NCBI GenBank assembly: GCA_040403075.1
Contig: JBBALJ010000008.1
Span: 1-64,000 of the forward strand
From: RGVD01 sp040403075
GTDB lineage: Bacteria > Bacteroidota > Bacteroidia > UKL13-3
Length of the DNA: 64,000 nucleotides
Direction: 5' to 3'
Shown here piece by piece: positions 54,801 through 63,542 of the stretch. Both the position numbers and the translations under genes were made by a program. Position 1 is the first letter of the stretch. Each line of letters begins with the position of its first letter. The notes under the pieces were generated by a model. It was not told where the DNA came from. It did no database searches and saw only the letters and a program-made list of their open reading frames with translations.

Positions 54801-55745
54801 AAAAAAACAACTTATCAAACCCTACAAAACAATGCCACTAGCCCCAAAGTTGATTTTGTAATGCAAAACAATATTATTTATAAAGGTAAGGCAACTGTCA
54901 ATAATGGTTTGTTTAGTTTTACCTTCATTGTTCCAAAAGATATATCCTACCAATATGGCTATGGTAAAATTAGCTATTATAGTAACAACGATAGCTTGGA
55001 TGCCAATGGCTATTATGAGCAGTTTATTGTTGGTGGAACAGCAGATGTAGTTAATAAAGATACAAAGGGACCAGATATCAAATTATTTATGAATGATAAG
55101 AAGTTTGTAAACGGGGGTACAACTGACGAAAATCCATTGTTCATAGCTACCTTGTTTGATGAGAATGGGATAAACACTGTTGGACGAGGCGTAGGAAGGG
55201 ATTTGGCAGGAACGCTTATTAGGATTGAAGAAAAATCAGCTGATAATGCAACAAGTGCTGTTATTTTAAATGATTATTACCAAGCATCCACAAACTCTTA
55301 CCAAAGCGGAGAGATTAAATATAATATCAAGGCATTGAATCCTGGAAAAAAATATACCATGAAATTAAGGGCATTTGATGTGTTTAATAATTCAAGTGAG
55401 TCGGCATTAGATTTTGTGGTGGAGTCTAACGCGGGATTGGCTTTGCAGCATGTATTAAATTACCCTAACCCTTTTGTGAATTTTACAACCTTTCATTTTG
55501 ACCATAACATGGCCAATCAGCCATTAACGGTGCAAATTCAAATTTTTACCATTTCTGGTAAATTAATAAAAACCCTTAGTACTGATTTGCTATCGGCTAA
55601 GTCTCATTTTGAGGATATTAGCTGGGATGGCAGAGATGAGTATGGTGATGTAATTGGTAAGGGAGTGTATATTTACAAAGTGAAGGTGAAAACCCCGAGC
55701 AGTAAAGTAGAAGAGAAATTTGAGAAATTGGTAATTTTAAATTAA
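51864..55745 (+). CDS. porU: Type IX secretion sortase PorU
   Basis: A gingipain-family (C25) cysteine peptidase that removes the C-terminal sorting domain of cargo at the cell surface and links cargo to A-LPS. From the ATG at 51864 it has 1293 residues with a signal peptide ending NLHAQ. The catalytic dyad is His795 in NYTGHGGEVG and Cys829 in TATCEFSRFDDP. Other C25 marks are ADFHRKKQGLKVSVV near 570 and VGRLPVKN near 690. The C-terminus (YPNPF near 1200; IQIFTISGKLIKTL, GVYIYKVKVKTP) is a FlgD-like/CTD-type domain. An upstream ATG (51696) would put 56 residues before the signal peptide and is rejected. porV follows. Confidence 0.95.
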   Translation: MQFLIENTLKEAKKITQVLIFMAVCICNLHAQNEQKFEFKRNFVWNEYKNYQVGEVFFKQFLKLKDFDNSPQFQNLPLFKEVFNTKGNEIVSVSLQDEVYSQLDLIESKWAEILKGNAIVNSQMAYEKGIPKSVISILPIRLSGNKLELLQSATIVIRTRKNSNLLLKKKASYAANSVLSTGDWFKIGVVNSGIQKIDYNFLKQLGMNLDGLNPKKIRLYGNGAGMLPQLNSAFRYDDLEENNIWINGESDGKFNAGDYILFYGKSQKDNWVYDASANQYFRQKNIYSDTTYYFITVSSLNGARISTNPSSINYDTTITNYDFLAYVSDETKNLVKSGRNWVGKEFDRETTQQGMSVNVPFIVPNSEVKIRSSIVTRSFVPSQFKISVDGNIVLTHTDGSVPSSYEYYANSPNTQTATFKTSNTNISLIYDYNKPDPSSIAWINFIELCASNNLVYSGGSLIFSNSKSIKPSRFVRYSITAGQRLRLWDVSNQIKPSEIVGAFDADNGVYNFTTNSDSLKTFVAFDGNNFNVPIAVGKINNQNLHGMAATDNIIITHPSFISEANRLADFHRKKQGLKVSVVNIQDIYNEFGSGAQDLSAIRDYLRMMHTKFSVSERPKFVTLFGRASYDFKYRIAENTNFIPTYESDYSYDFTNSYNSDDFIALLDDNEGTWDSQNDADELLDMGVGRLPVKNIDEAKTLVDKIIHYEATASKGDWQNKLVFVGDDEDDNLHLNQANLMANNIINKYHEYNVQKIFVDAYPEVTGAGGKRNMEAQSALVRSVQKGCLVFNYTGHGGEVGLSKKRILNTDDINSWTNYDALPLFMTATCEFSRFDDPSRNAAGEMTLLNPNGGGIALFTTVRLVYISENNALSNSFYNNLGIDSISQLSPQYFGDIMRRTKNGYLSKNTRNFTLLGDPALPLAFPRYFVKTDSINGKSITIFADTVKALSKVTISGRVTNESGNVMNDFNGFVYPTVFDKKTTYQTLQNNATSPKVDFVMQNNIIYKGKATVNNGLFSFTFIVPKDISYQYGYGKISYYSNNDSLDANGYYEQFIVGGTADVVNKDTKGPDIKLFMNDKKFVNGGTTDENPLFIATLFDENGINTVGRGVGRDLAGTLIRIEEKSADNATSAVILNDYYQASTNSYQSGEIKYNIKALNPGKKYTMKLRAFDVFNNSSESALDFVVESNAGLALQHVLNYPNPFVNFTTFHFDHNMANQPLTVQIQIFTISGKLIKTLSTDLLSAKSHFEDISWDGRDEYGDVIGKGVYIYKVKVKTPSSKVEEKFEKLVILN

Positions 55746-55767
55746 TTGTTTAAGATAAAAAAGAAAA

Positions 55768-55775
55768 TATTTTTG
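55768..55775 (+). promoter_or_regulatory. Internal promoter of porV
   Basis: TATTTTTG (full -7 match) with ATTG 19 nt upstream (55745-55748) and the ATG 9 nt downstream. porV can thus be made independently of porU. Confidence 0.5.
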
Positions 55776-55784
55776 CATCCATTC

Positions 55785-57056
55785 ATGAAAAAACAAAATA
55801 TAGAAAAAATTGCATTGGCCATTGTTTTGTGTGTTATATCCATTGCAAAGACAAATGCTCAAATATCCACTTCAAATAAGGATTTTCAGCAAAATACTAT
55901 TACTACAGCTGTACCCTTTTTGTTAATTTCTCCGGATGCTAGAGGTGCTGCTTTAGGAGATGCTGGAGGCGCAATGCCCAATGATGTGAATGCCATGCAT
56001 TGGAACATTGCCAAGCTTCCATTCAATGAAAAAAAAGGCGCTGTAAGTCTGTCTTATACCCCATGGTTAAGGAATTTGGTGCCAGATATCTCCCTATCAT
56101 ATTTGTCTCTTTATAGAAAGTATGGAGATAGAGGCGCATTTGCTGGTTCTCTTCGCTATTTTTCTCTTGGACAAATTAATTTTACTGATGCCACGGGAAA
56201 CCCTTTAGGGAATTACACTCCTAATGAATTGGCAGTGGATTTGGGATATGCCACAAAATTATCCGAGAACTTTTCAGTAGGTATTGCTTTCAGATATATC
56301 TATTCAAATTTGGCTGCAGCCTTTAATCAATCTCAAAATGCTATTAATGCGGGTACTTCATTTTCAGGTGATATAGGAGCTTATTACAAAAATAAATTTA
56401 AATACGAAGGCAAAAAATTTGATTATGGTATTGGTTTAAGTGTAAGTAATATTGGTTCTAAGTTAACCTACACAAGTGCCCAATACGAAAATTATATTCC
56501 TATCAATTTAAGACTTTCGACCTATACCAATTTGGAAATTGACAAGTATAATACTGTTGCCTTCTTGCTAGATTTTAATAAATTATTAGTTCCAACTCCT
56601 CCTATTTTTTATAAAACGGCAAAAGGGTATGACTCATTAGACATCAACAAAAAGCCAGTGATTGCAAATGGCCAAGATCCTAATGTGCCTGTAGTGCAAG
56701 GTATGTTTCAGTCATTGTATGATGCACCAGGTGGATTTAGCGAGGAGATGGATGAAATTAATATTTCAGCAGGTTTAGAATATTGGTACGAGAAACAATT
56801 TGCAATTCGTGGTGGCTATTTTCACGAGCCACAATCTAAAGGTAACCGTCAATATGCTACAGTTGGTATTGGTTTAAGATATAACGTGTTCGGTTTGGAT
56901 GTGGCATACTTATGGCCTTTCGCACAAAGACATCCATTGGAAAATACATTGCGCTTTACCTTGTTGTTTGACTTTGATGCTTTCGTTAGTCAAAAAGAGG
57001 AAGACAAAAAGGAAAAGAAAAGCAACAATAACGATGATGCAGCTCCTAAAGAATAG
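55785..57056 (+). CDS. porV: Type IX secretion outer-membrane protein PorV
   Basis: A 423-residue beta-barrel of the FadL-like family that shuttles cargo from the Sov translocon to the PorU sortase. Signal peptide ends KTNAQ. The conserved N-terminal part includes AVPFLLISPDARGAALGDAG near 44 and AMHWNIAKLPF near 75, typical of PorV. The end is an unusually charged tail rich in Lys, Glu and Asn/Asp after the last strand. A TTG at 55746 would extend the N-terminus but precedes the -7 element, so I use the ATG at 55785. ispF begins 3 nt after the stop. Confidence 0.94.
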   Translation: MKKQNIEKIALAIVLCVISIAKTNAQISTSNKDFQQNTITTAVPFLLISPDARGAALGDAGGAMPNDVNAMHWNIAKLPFNEKKGAVSLSYTPWLRNLVPDISLSYLSLYRKYGDRGAFAGSLRYFSLGQINFTDATGNPLGNYTPNELAVDLGYATKLSENFSVGIAFRYIYSNLAAAFNQSQNAINAGTSFSGDIGAYYKNKFKYEGKKFDYGIGLSVSNIGSKLTYTSAQYENYIPINLRLSTYTNLEIDKYNTVAFLLDFNKLLVPTPPIFYKTAKGYDSLDINKKPVIANGQDPNVPVVQGMFQSLYDAPGGFSEEMDEINISAGLEYWYEKQFAIRGGYFHEPQSKGNRQYATVGIGLRYNVFGLDVAYLWPFAQRHPLENTLRFTLLFDFDAFVSQKEEDKKEKKSNNNDDAAPKE

Positions 57057-57059
57057 AAG

Positions 57060-57530
57060 ATGCGCATAGGATTCGGTTTTGATGTTCACCAACTTTCAGA
57101 AGACAGAGAGTTTTGGTTAGGCGGAATAAAAATTCCTGCGGCCAAAGGTATATTGGGTCATAGCGATGCTGATGTGTTGCTGCATGCCATTTGCGATGCC
57201 ATTTTGGGTGCCTTGGCTTTGGGTGATATAGGAAAACATTTTCCTGATACAGACCAAAGTTTTAAAGGTATTGATAGCAAAATATTGCTAAGCAAAACCA
57301 TTGAACTTATTTCACAAAAAGGATACAGAATAGGCAATATCGATTCTTCTGTAGTGCTTCAACAACCAAAGATAATGCCTTATGCGGATGATATGCGCAA
57401 ATGCATTGCAGAGCTATGCCACATAAGCATGGATGATGTTTCAATTAAAGCCACTACTAACGAAAAAATGGGTTTTATTGGCCGCGAAGAAGGCATTGTA
57501 GCCTATGCAGTGGTATTGTTGTTAAAATGA
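57060..57530 (+). CDS. ispF: 2-C-methyl-D-erythritol 2,4-cyclodiphosphate synthase
   Basis: Fifth enzyme of the non-mevalonate isoprenoid pathway; forms the cyclic diphosphate and releases CMP. The 156-residue length is typical. The zinc-binding DVH lies in RIGFGFDVHQL (residues 2-12), with HSDADVLLHAICDA (about 34-47) for the second His and Asp and TTNEKMGFIGREEGI near 132 for the CMP site. It is cotranscribed with porV (3 nt gap). Its 3' end overlaps the convergent regulator gene by 28 nt. Confidence 0.96.
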   Translation: MRIGFGFDVHQLSEDREFWLGGIKIPAAKGILGHSDADVLLHAICDAILGALALGDIGKHFPDTDQSFKGIDSKILLSKTIELISQKGYRIGNIDSSVVLQQPKIMPYADDMRKCIAELCHISMDDVSIKATTNEKMGFIGREEGIVAYAVVLLLK

Positions 57531-58195
57531 TTTTGCTTTTCATACATTGAATATTCCAAATCAGTATTAGTAACCAAGCCATGAAGAGCTGCCCAAGAAG
57601 ATAATTGAGCGGAATTTTTTAATCCAAGCTTTTGGAGAATTTTTGATTTCATGATGTCGATTGTTGCAATTGAATTGCCCAATGCTGTTGCTATTTCAGA
57701 GGATGTTAAACCACATGAAACCAATTTGATTATCCTAATTTCTTTGTTATTTAATTCAAACGAAATTTGGGTTTTAATTGCCACAGTTTGCTTTTTTTGC
57801 CAGTTTGTATAATACTCTTCATCAAAAAAATCATGCCCTTCAGTTATCTTATCTAACACATTTTTTATTTCATATAATTCATTATTGCAATAGGCTTGAA
57901 TCCCAAATGATTTGCATTTTGCTGGCAAGTTTTCCAAGTATTGATTAGATACTAAAATTACCTTACCTGAATAGTTATTTGTTTTCAATAAGTGAAATAC
58001 GTCAATGCCTTTAAGTATTGGCAGTTGATAATTTAATATTACTACATCAGGATGGATATCTGAAAGGGTTTTTAATAAATCAATTCCACAGCATAAGGAG
58101 TGTTTTACATTGTATTTTGGTGAGTTTTCTAAAATGGATTTTAATTGCAATAATTGCTCTAGGTTGGTATTGCATAGCGAAATTGTAATTTTCAT
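57503..58195 (-). CDS. LuxR/NarL-type regulator with degenerate receiver
   Basis: A 230-residue protein with an N-terminal receiver-like domain (1-120) and a C-terminal LuxR helix-turn-helix (about 145-210; NNKEIRIIKLVSCGLTSSEI, IDIMKSKILQKLGLKNSAQL). The phosphoacceptor Asp is Asn55 in VVILNYQLPI, the acidic pair near the N-terminus is Cys-Asn (ISLCNTN) and the conserved Lys near 110 is lost (AYCNNEL). It therefore probably cannot be phosphorylated in the usual way and acts as an atypical regulator. No kinase lies beside it. It is divergent from the surface-protein gene at 58347 and could control that locus. Confidence 0.85.
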   Translation of the reverse strand: MKITISLCNTNLEQLLQLKSILENSPKYNVKHSLCCGIDLLKTLSDIHPDVVILNYQLPILKGIDVFHLLKTNNYSGKVILVSNQYLENLPAKCKSFGIQAYCNNELYEIKNVLDKITEGHDFFDEEYYTNWQKKQTVAIKTQISFELNNKEIRIIKLVSCGLTSSEIATALGNSIATIDIMKSKILQKLGLKNSAQLSSWAALHGLVTNTDLEYSMYEKQNHFNNNTTA

Positions 58196-58322
58196 ATTTA
58201 ATCAAATGAGGTACTACAATCATACAATAAGAAATTTAAAATACAATATAGGTTCTTATATTAATTAACGAAAATGGCATTTAAATATAGGAAATTATAT
58301 TTTAGATAGTGATTTTAGCTTT

Positions 58323-58330
58323 TATCATTG
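58323..58330 (+). promoter_or_regulatory. Candidate -7 element of the surface locus
   Basis: TATCATTG has one mismatch to TAnnTTTG; TTTT lies 19 nt upstream (58300-58303). It is the only promoter-like site before the signal-peptide-coding start near 58347. Confidence 0.3.
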
Positions 58331-58346
58331 TCTAAAATTTATCAAT

Positions 58347-59740
58347 ATAAAAAAATTAAGACTATCTCTTTCGATTCTTTTCTGTGCAATTATTTGTAAC
58401 CAGTTAAAAGCGCAAACTTGGAATATTAATGGTAATACTATTATTAATACACCCACAACAGGTATTATTGGAACGGATGCAACTAGTAATATTAATACTT
58501 TGATGATGCTATACAATGGCCAAGAGGCAATGGCAATATCGCAAGTTACTGTGAATCCAAGTATAGGATATAATGTAAGTTTAGGTAACACTAACACCTT
58601 TCAGCAATTTAATAACTTTGCTATAGGCTACAGAACCACTATGAATAGTACTAATTGTTTTTCTATTGGATTAGATAATACAATTGGAGCCATTGATATG
58701 GATAATTCATATGCCATTGGAACTAATATTGATGCGCCCTCTAATCATGCATTGTTTTTTGCCTTAGGACGAAATATCTTTTTTGATAATAGTAGAAATG
58801 CTGGTGGATTTGTGATTGGAACAGGTGTTGACCAAACAGCTCCACTGCAAGCTTGTGNNNNNNNNNNNNNNNNNNNNNNNNNNNNNNNNNNNNNNNNNNN
58901 NNNNNNNNNNNNNNNNNNNNNNNNNNNNNNNNNNNNNNNNNNNNNNNNNNNNNNNNNTTAACGGTTAACAACAATTTAAATATAAGTAATGCATTGGTAG
59001 CACCCAACATTACGGCAAGCAACAATGTAACGGCAGGCAATACCATTTCTGGGCTAATAGGTATTTTTAATAATAAAATATCGGTTCTTAATAATGCATA
59101 TATTGGAAGTGCAAGCAGTTTAGTAGGAGCCAAATTTGAAGTTTCTAATAACACAAATGCCCTTACTCAATTTATTTATAATCCTACGGGCACAGCTCGA
59201 TTATTAAGGTTAAAAGGAGGTTTTGGTGGTGGTACACAATCTTTATTTCAAATTGAAGCAAATAATACGAGTGGAGATAATACATTAGAGGGAAATATTA
59301 GGTTTAAAGTACAAGCTAATGGATGTGTATTGTTAAATGCTACAACCCCAGAGGCAGTGTTACATATACAATCTGGTTATCTAGGTGTAAATAATGCTTT
59401 ATTAATTAAAGACCCCAATGGTGTGAACATATTTAAAGTAGACAATGGTGGCAATACTTATGCAAAAAAAATAATGGTTGTATCAAATATAGTTGCAGAT
59501 TATGTATTTGAAAAAAACTACCATTTATTAAGTGTACCTGATTTGGATAAATTTGTTAGAGCCAAGCACCACTTGCCTAATGTACCTAGTGCAGCTGATA
59601 TTAAAAACAACGATAACCAAATTGATGTAGCTAGTTTTCAAATGACTTTATTAGAAAAAGTGGAAGAATTAACTTTATACATTATACAACAGCAAAAAGA
59701 AATTGATGCTTTAAAAGAAGCCATGCAAAAAAATAAATAA
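58347..59740 (+). CDS. Tail-fibre/adhesin-like surface protein interrupted by assembly gap
   Basis: One gene split by 100 N (58858-58957). Before the gap the frame encodes a signal peptide (KKLRLSLSILFCAIICNQLK, then AQ) with no ATG, GTG or TTG in front of it; the ATA at 58347 is the natural first codon, ATC at 58341 another option. The N-terminal part has repeats such as FAIGYRTT, FSIGLDNT, YAIGTNI and FALGRNI, like heads of trimeric adhesins. After the gap comes a beta-rich part and a C-terminal segment YVFEKNYHLLSVPDL, HHLPNVPSA, then a coiled coil, common in Bacteroidota tail-fibre-like proteins. The reading frame changes across the gap, as expected if its true length is unknown. The role is probably surface attachment. 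Confidence 0.75.
58858..58957. other. Assembly gap of 100 N
   Basis: Exactly 100 unknown bases, a placeholder length used by assemblers. Repetitive adhesin coding sequence probably collapsed here; the true size is unknown. Confidence 0.98.
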
Positions 59741-59776
59741 ATAGGTTTCATATTTGTGCTAATGAATCCATTAACC

Positions 59777-60616
59777 ATGAAAAAATATTTATACATACTA
59801 AGCATATTTTGTACCCTGCTATGCAGCACATGCAGCTATGAGGATATAGTACCGGAGAACCCTTGCAATGGCGTTAAATATACAAAAGCTGAAATAAGGA
59901 TTGAAGAAAATTTGGGTGATAGGTGGTTTGAAGGAGATACTGTTGCAGTACTTAATAGTTGCCGCTTCACATCTGTGCAAGATGCTGATGAATATACCTG
60001 GTACATAGGGTCGGAGGTATTGAAAACAAAATCTTTTGTGCGAAAATATTTTCCAAGTGGATGGATCGATGTATCATTGGTTGTCAGGCGCAAAGCGAAT
60101 AAATTATGCAGCCCAATAGATGATGGCGTTGATTCTACATATAAAAAGTTTTACGTATGGCCAATATACCAAGATGTAAATGGTGGACCCCCCATTGCAC
60201 CCTATTACCCTATATATGGCACCTATAAAGGCTATAAAGAATCTAACCCGTGCAAGGAAGTTATTATTACAATTTTTGATACTGCTTGGGAAAATCTAAA
60301 ACATACACCAAAATATGTAGAAATTTTAAGTGGTATACCTTATGATGATAGAAGTACCATTGATTTTGAGCAACGTAATTCAGATATTTTTTTAGATTAT
60401 TCGCCTAAGGCGATGCATTTTGAAATATCATCTGGAGGTATGGGTGCAGATGTTGGTGGTAAGTCAATCGACTGGTTACCTGGTTTGGAAGGGTATGCCA
60501 TATTAGATAGGCAAAATACAAATAAAATAAAAATAGATTATAGGTATAATGATACTATTAGAAGACAATATCCATTGCCTTTTAGTGATGTTTTTTATGG
60601 TATAAGAATATATTAA
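59777..60616 (+). CDS. Lipoprotein with PKD-like domain, surface locus
   Basis: About 279 residues from the ATG at 59777 (an in-frame ATG also lies at 59762). The lipobox LCSTC marks the lipidation Cys; the mature part starts SYEDIVPENPC. A PKD-like beta domain follows (about 40-100: DADEYTWYIGSEVL, KSFVRKYFPSGWIDVSLVV). The remainder is beta-rich with no known family. It lies 36 nt after the adhesin-like gene and 13 nt before the 970-residue secreted protein gene, so one transcript is likely. CATATTTG (59749-59756) is a possible extra promoter. Confidence 0.65.
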   Translation: MKKYLYILSIFCTLLCSTCSYEDIVPENPCNGVKYTKAEIRIEENLGDRWFEGDTVAVLNSCRFTSVQDADEYTWYIGSEVLKTKSFVRKYFPSGWIDVSLVVRRKANKLCSPIDDGVDSTYKKFYVWPIYQDVNGGPPIAPYYPIYGTYKGYKESNPCKEVIITIFDTAWENLKHTPKYVEILSGIPYDDRSTIDFEQRNSDIFLDYSPKAMHFEISSGGMGADVGGKSIDWLPGLEGYAILDRQNTNKIKIDYRYNDTIRRQYPLPFSDVFYGIRIY

Positions 60617-60629
60617 ACAAAATTAAATT

Positions 60630-63542
60630 ATGAAAAAAATATACGCAATAATTGGTATTATTATTATTTTGTTTTTCAATAAACATGACGTTTTTGCCCA
60701 ATCAAATTATTGTTGGAATACCCCCAATACTGTAACTACCGATTGGAGGGTAAATGGCAGCCCAAACAATTGGAATTGGATGTTACAAGGTACTTTACAT
60801 CCAGTATATTTGGCTAATGGCATGAATAATTATAGCTTTTTGATGCAGTTGCCATATTACTGTAGTCAGCCTCAAGGTACAGGTAGTTGCGGCAATTTAA
60901 ATACATTGCAGTATGAATATATTAATCCACAAGATCAAGATATAAAACCTGAAGATGGATGGGAATTGGTCGTTAAAAATTTTGGTGCGCCTAATACCAC
61001 CCCTAATGCCCATGATGGATTCAAAGTGGATAATCCATTTTTTGTTTTGTACAATAAATATACTGGCAGGATGAAAGTATATTTTGCAATAATTGGTAAT
61101 AATGTTGCCAATAGCTCATATTTAAAAATTTCCTTCGAGTCTAGTAAATTAAAACGCTCGTTATTTTCTCATGCTGTTCCCATAGCCAACACGTTGAGAG
61201 ATTTCAGAAATCAATTAGATTTTAAAACATTAAACTATTATGCTGTAACAAATCAAAATACCAATTATTATTGGCTCGTAAGTGAGTTACAAACTGCATA
61301 CGACCCATGCACTTGTTCATTAAATGGTTTACCGACTTTAAACTCAACATTAATAATCCAACCTTGGACAGCAACGACAACAACAATTAATGCTACAATT
61401 GATGGGCAGTTTATACAAAAAATAGCAGAAAATGGAATTATACAATCTACAACAGATGGCAAAAGTGCATTTACTGGTAGTACCTCAGATTTTGTTGCTT
61501 TGGGTCAATCTGCCATTAAGGGTTATACCGAATGGGATAGCTATAAAAATCAATACAATGGCATAGTAAATAATTGGAACAATGAATATAAAAATAAAGT
61601 AGTAAAAGATTGGTTTGACGAGTATGTAAAAACGCATCCCCAATACCAAGGTATTGGTGGTTTAAGTGCAAAATTCCAATTATGGGATAATTTAGGCAGA
61701 ACCGATGATGGATTTAAAAAAAGTATTGGCATAAAAAATTTGGATACCTATGAACAAAATAGCGATTGGTATGCACTTAAATCAGTTGCCGGCTATCTGC
61801 CCTATGTAGGCACAGCTATTGGTATTATTGATTTTTTTATGAACGGGGGTAAAGAGGGTACGGTACCAAAGCCAAGCCCACCGATGGTATTTAATGTAGC
61901 ATTAAAATTAAAAGGCGAATTAAATACAGATATACCCCAAAACCCAGTCGCATTTCTTACTCCAGGCTCGCCAGTTTTAAGTGGTCAGCCATCATTGCAA
62001 CCCTATTATAATAATATATTAGGTGTTTTTAACGTTTTAAAAACGCCCACTTTGCAAGTAGCAGAGATAAAGCCAACTATAGTAAATCACGTTATTAATA
62101 CAGATAACAATACTGAGGTTTTAGATGTACTAGCAACTAGTGTATCCAATAATAGCGACTATAGTAATGCCAAAGGAGCTTTAGTAAACTCAACAATATT
62201 TCGACAATATAAATTAAACGATGAATTAAAATATCTTGTAAATCCTGCGGCAAAAGTAACAGTTGATATGATAGATGCTTGTTTTGTTATTGAGTATGAA
62301 GATGCTAACGGCATAAATTTTAATATTAACAACAAATCACTTAACAGTAATTTACAAAACAATTTGTCTATACCATTTCATAAGGATATTTTTAACTCAA
62401 GCCTAAGCTTTTCTGATAGGCTTACACAAATTGAAAGCACAGGTATGGAATTGGAATATATAAGTAAGGATAATAAAACATTGCGGTTTAGAACAAATTA
62501 TGTTCCATTAACTTGTTTAAAAAATCAATCTTTCTTACTGTTTAATGGTAAACAACCTAAAGTATATGTGAAGCTATTAATTAAATATACAAGAAATGAT
62601 GGTATAAGCCCTGTAACAAATATTTTTAGCTCTGGTCAAGTTGTGGCATCAGAATCTCTAACCCAAATAGTAACTTATGATGTTAGTAACTCCTTATCAA
62701 GTCCAATAAACATTGCAACTTCTTGTACAATCAATATACATAATAATCATTTATTTAAAAATGTATTTTTTGTACAAACTCACGTTTTGTCTGGCACTTT
62801 TTTAGATATTGAAATAAGTAACCAAGCAAATGTTCATCCTTCTTGCTTGCCATTTAATAACATATCCTATCAAGATGCAATCTATACGACAGGTATGGCA
62901 AACACCAATGGCAGCAGTAATATATATGGCACGCTAACAATACCAAACAATGCTGTTATAAGCAATAATACATATTTAAAAGCTAAGAAATTAATTTTCG
63001 GTGATAATGTTTTATTTGGCAATAATGTAGAGTTTGTTTCTCGTGATGATATTGAATTAAATCCGAGCAATATTTTAAGTCCAACCACAACTTTGAGAAT
63101 AGAAAATGTAAATAACCTTACTCTTTGGCAATGCCCAAACATTAATATAAATACATTGAAGGCCACTGACGCTGAAATTTTAACAGTTTGTGGTGAAAAT
63201 ACCTATAAAAGTTCTGTAAATACGTTAAACAAAACGGAGCAAAATATTACTAGTATAAGTAATCAAAACACAAAGCCTGAGTTAAACATGAATTTGAAAC
63301 CCAATCCAACTATGTATAATACTATACTATCTTTCAATTCTGATGAAAATAGAAAATATTATATTTCTGTAACTGATATAATGGGTAAAGAGTATTGGGA
63401 TGGCATAGAGTATAGTTCAGAATTATCAGGGGAACAGAATATTAATATAAATACCAGTGAGTTGTTGGATGGAATATATTTTATAAAACTATCTACCTTG
63501 AATGGTTATTCAGAAACTAAGAAATTAGTCGTAATTAAATAA
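60630..63542 (+). CDS. Large secreted protein with type A sorting domain
   Basis: A 970-residue type IX secretion cargo. Signal peptide ends HDVFAQ. The first 230 residues are beta-rich, with conserved Cys pairs (LPYYCSQPQGTGSCGN, PCTCSLNG). Residues about 300-400 form a helical part containing a hydrophobic Gly-rich hairpin (SVAGYLPYVGTAIGIIDFF) followed by GGK. Then come beta domains and a stretch near 770-850 like a beta-helix (NAVISNNTYLKAKKLIFGDN). The end is a type A C-terminal sorting domain (LKPNPTMYN, YYISVTDIMGKEYWDG, LLDGIYFIKLST, ETKKLVVIK), recognised by PorU/PorV. Its stop overlaps the start of the next gene (TAATG). No function is known for the main body. Confidence 0.8.
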   Translation: MKKIYAIIGIIIILFFNKHDVFAQSNYCWNTPNTVTTDWRVNGSPNNWNWMLQGTLHPVYLANGMNNYSFLMQLPYYCSQPQGTGSCGNLNTLQYEYINPQDQDIKPEDGWELVVKNFGAPNTTPNAHDGFKVDNPFFVLYNKYTGRMKVYFAIIGNNVANSSYLKISFESSKLKRSLFSHAVPIANTLRDFRNQLDFKTLNYYAVTNQNTNYYWLVSELQTAYDPCTCSLNGLPTLNSTLIIQPWTATTTTINATIDGQFIQKIAENGIIQSTTDGKSAFTGSTSDFVALGQSAIKGYTEWDSYKNQYNGIVNNWNNEYKNKVVKDWFDEYVKTHPQYQGIGGLSAKFQLWDNLGRTDDGFKKSIGIKNLDTYEQNSDWYALKSVAGYLPYVGTAIGIIDFFMNGGKEGTVPKPSPPMVFNVALKLKGELNTDIPQNPVAFLTPGSPVLSGQPSLQPYYNNILGVFNVLKTPTLQVAEIKPTIVNHVINTDNNTEVLDVLATSVSNNSDYSNAKGALVNSTIFRQYKLNDELKYLVNPAAKVTVDMIDACFVIEYEDANGINFNINNKSLNSNLQNNLSIPFHKDIFNSSLSFSDRLTQIESTGMELEYISKDNKTLRFRTNYVPLTCLKNQSFLLFNGKQPKVYVKLLIKYTRNDGISPVTNIFSSGQVVASESLTQIVTYDVSNSLSSPINIATSCTINIHNNHLFKNVFFVQTHVLSGTFLDIEISNQANVHPSCLPFNNISYQDAIYTTGMANTNGSSNIYGTLTIPNNAVISNNTYLKAKKLIFGDNVLFGNNVEFVSRDDIELNPSNILSPTTTLRIENVNNLTLWQCPNININTLKATDAEILTVCGENTYKSSVNTLNKTEQNITSISNQNTKPELNMNLKPNPTMYNTILSFNSDENRKYYISVTDIMGKEYWDGIEYSSELSGEQNININTSELLDGIYFIKLSTLNGYSETKKLVVIK

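Noticed and set aside
58853..58961. Frameshift mutation in the surface-protein gene
   Set aside because: The frame change coincides with 100 N of unknown true length, so no mutation can be inferred.
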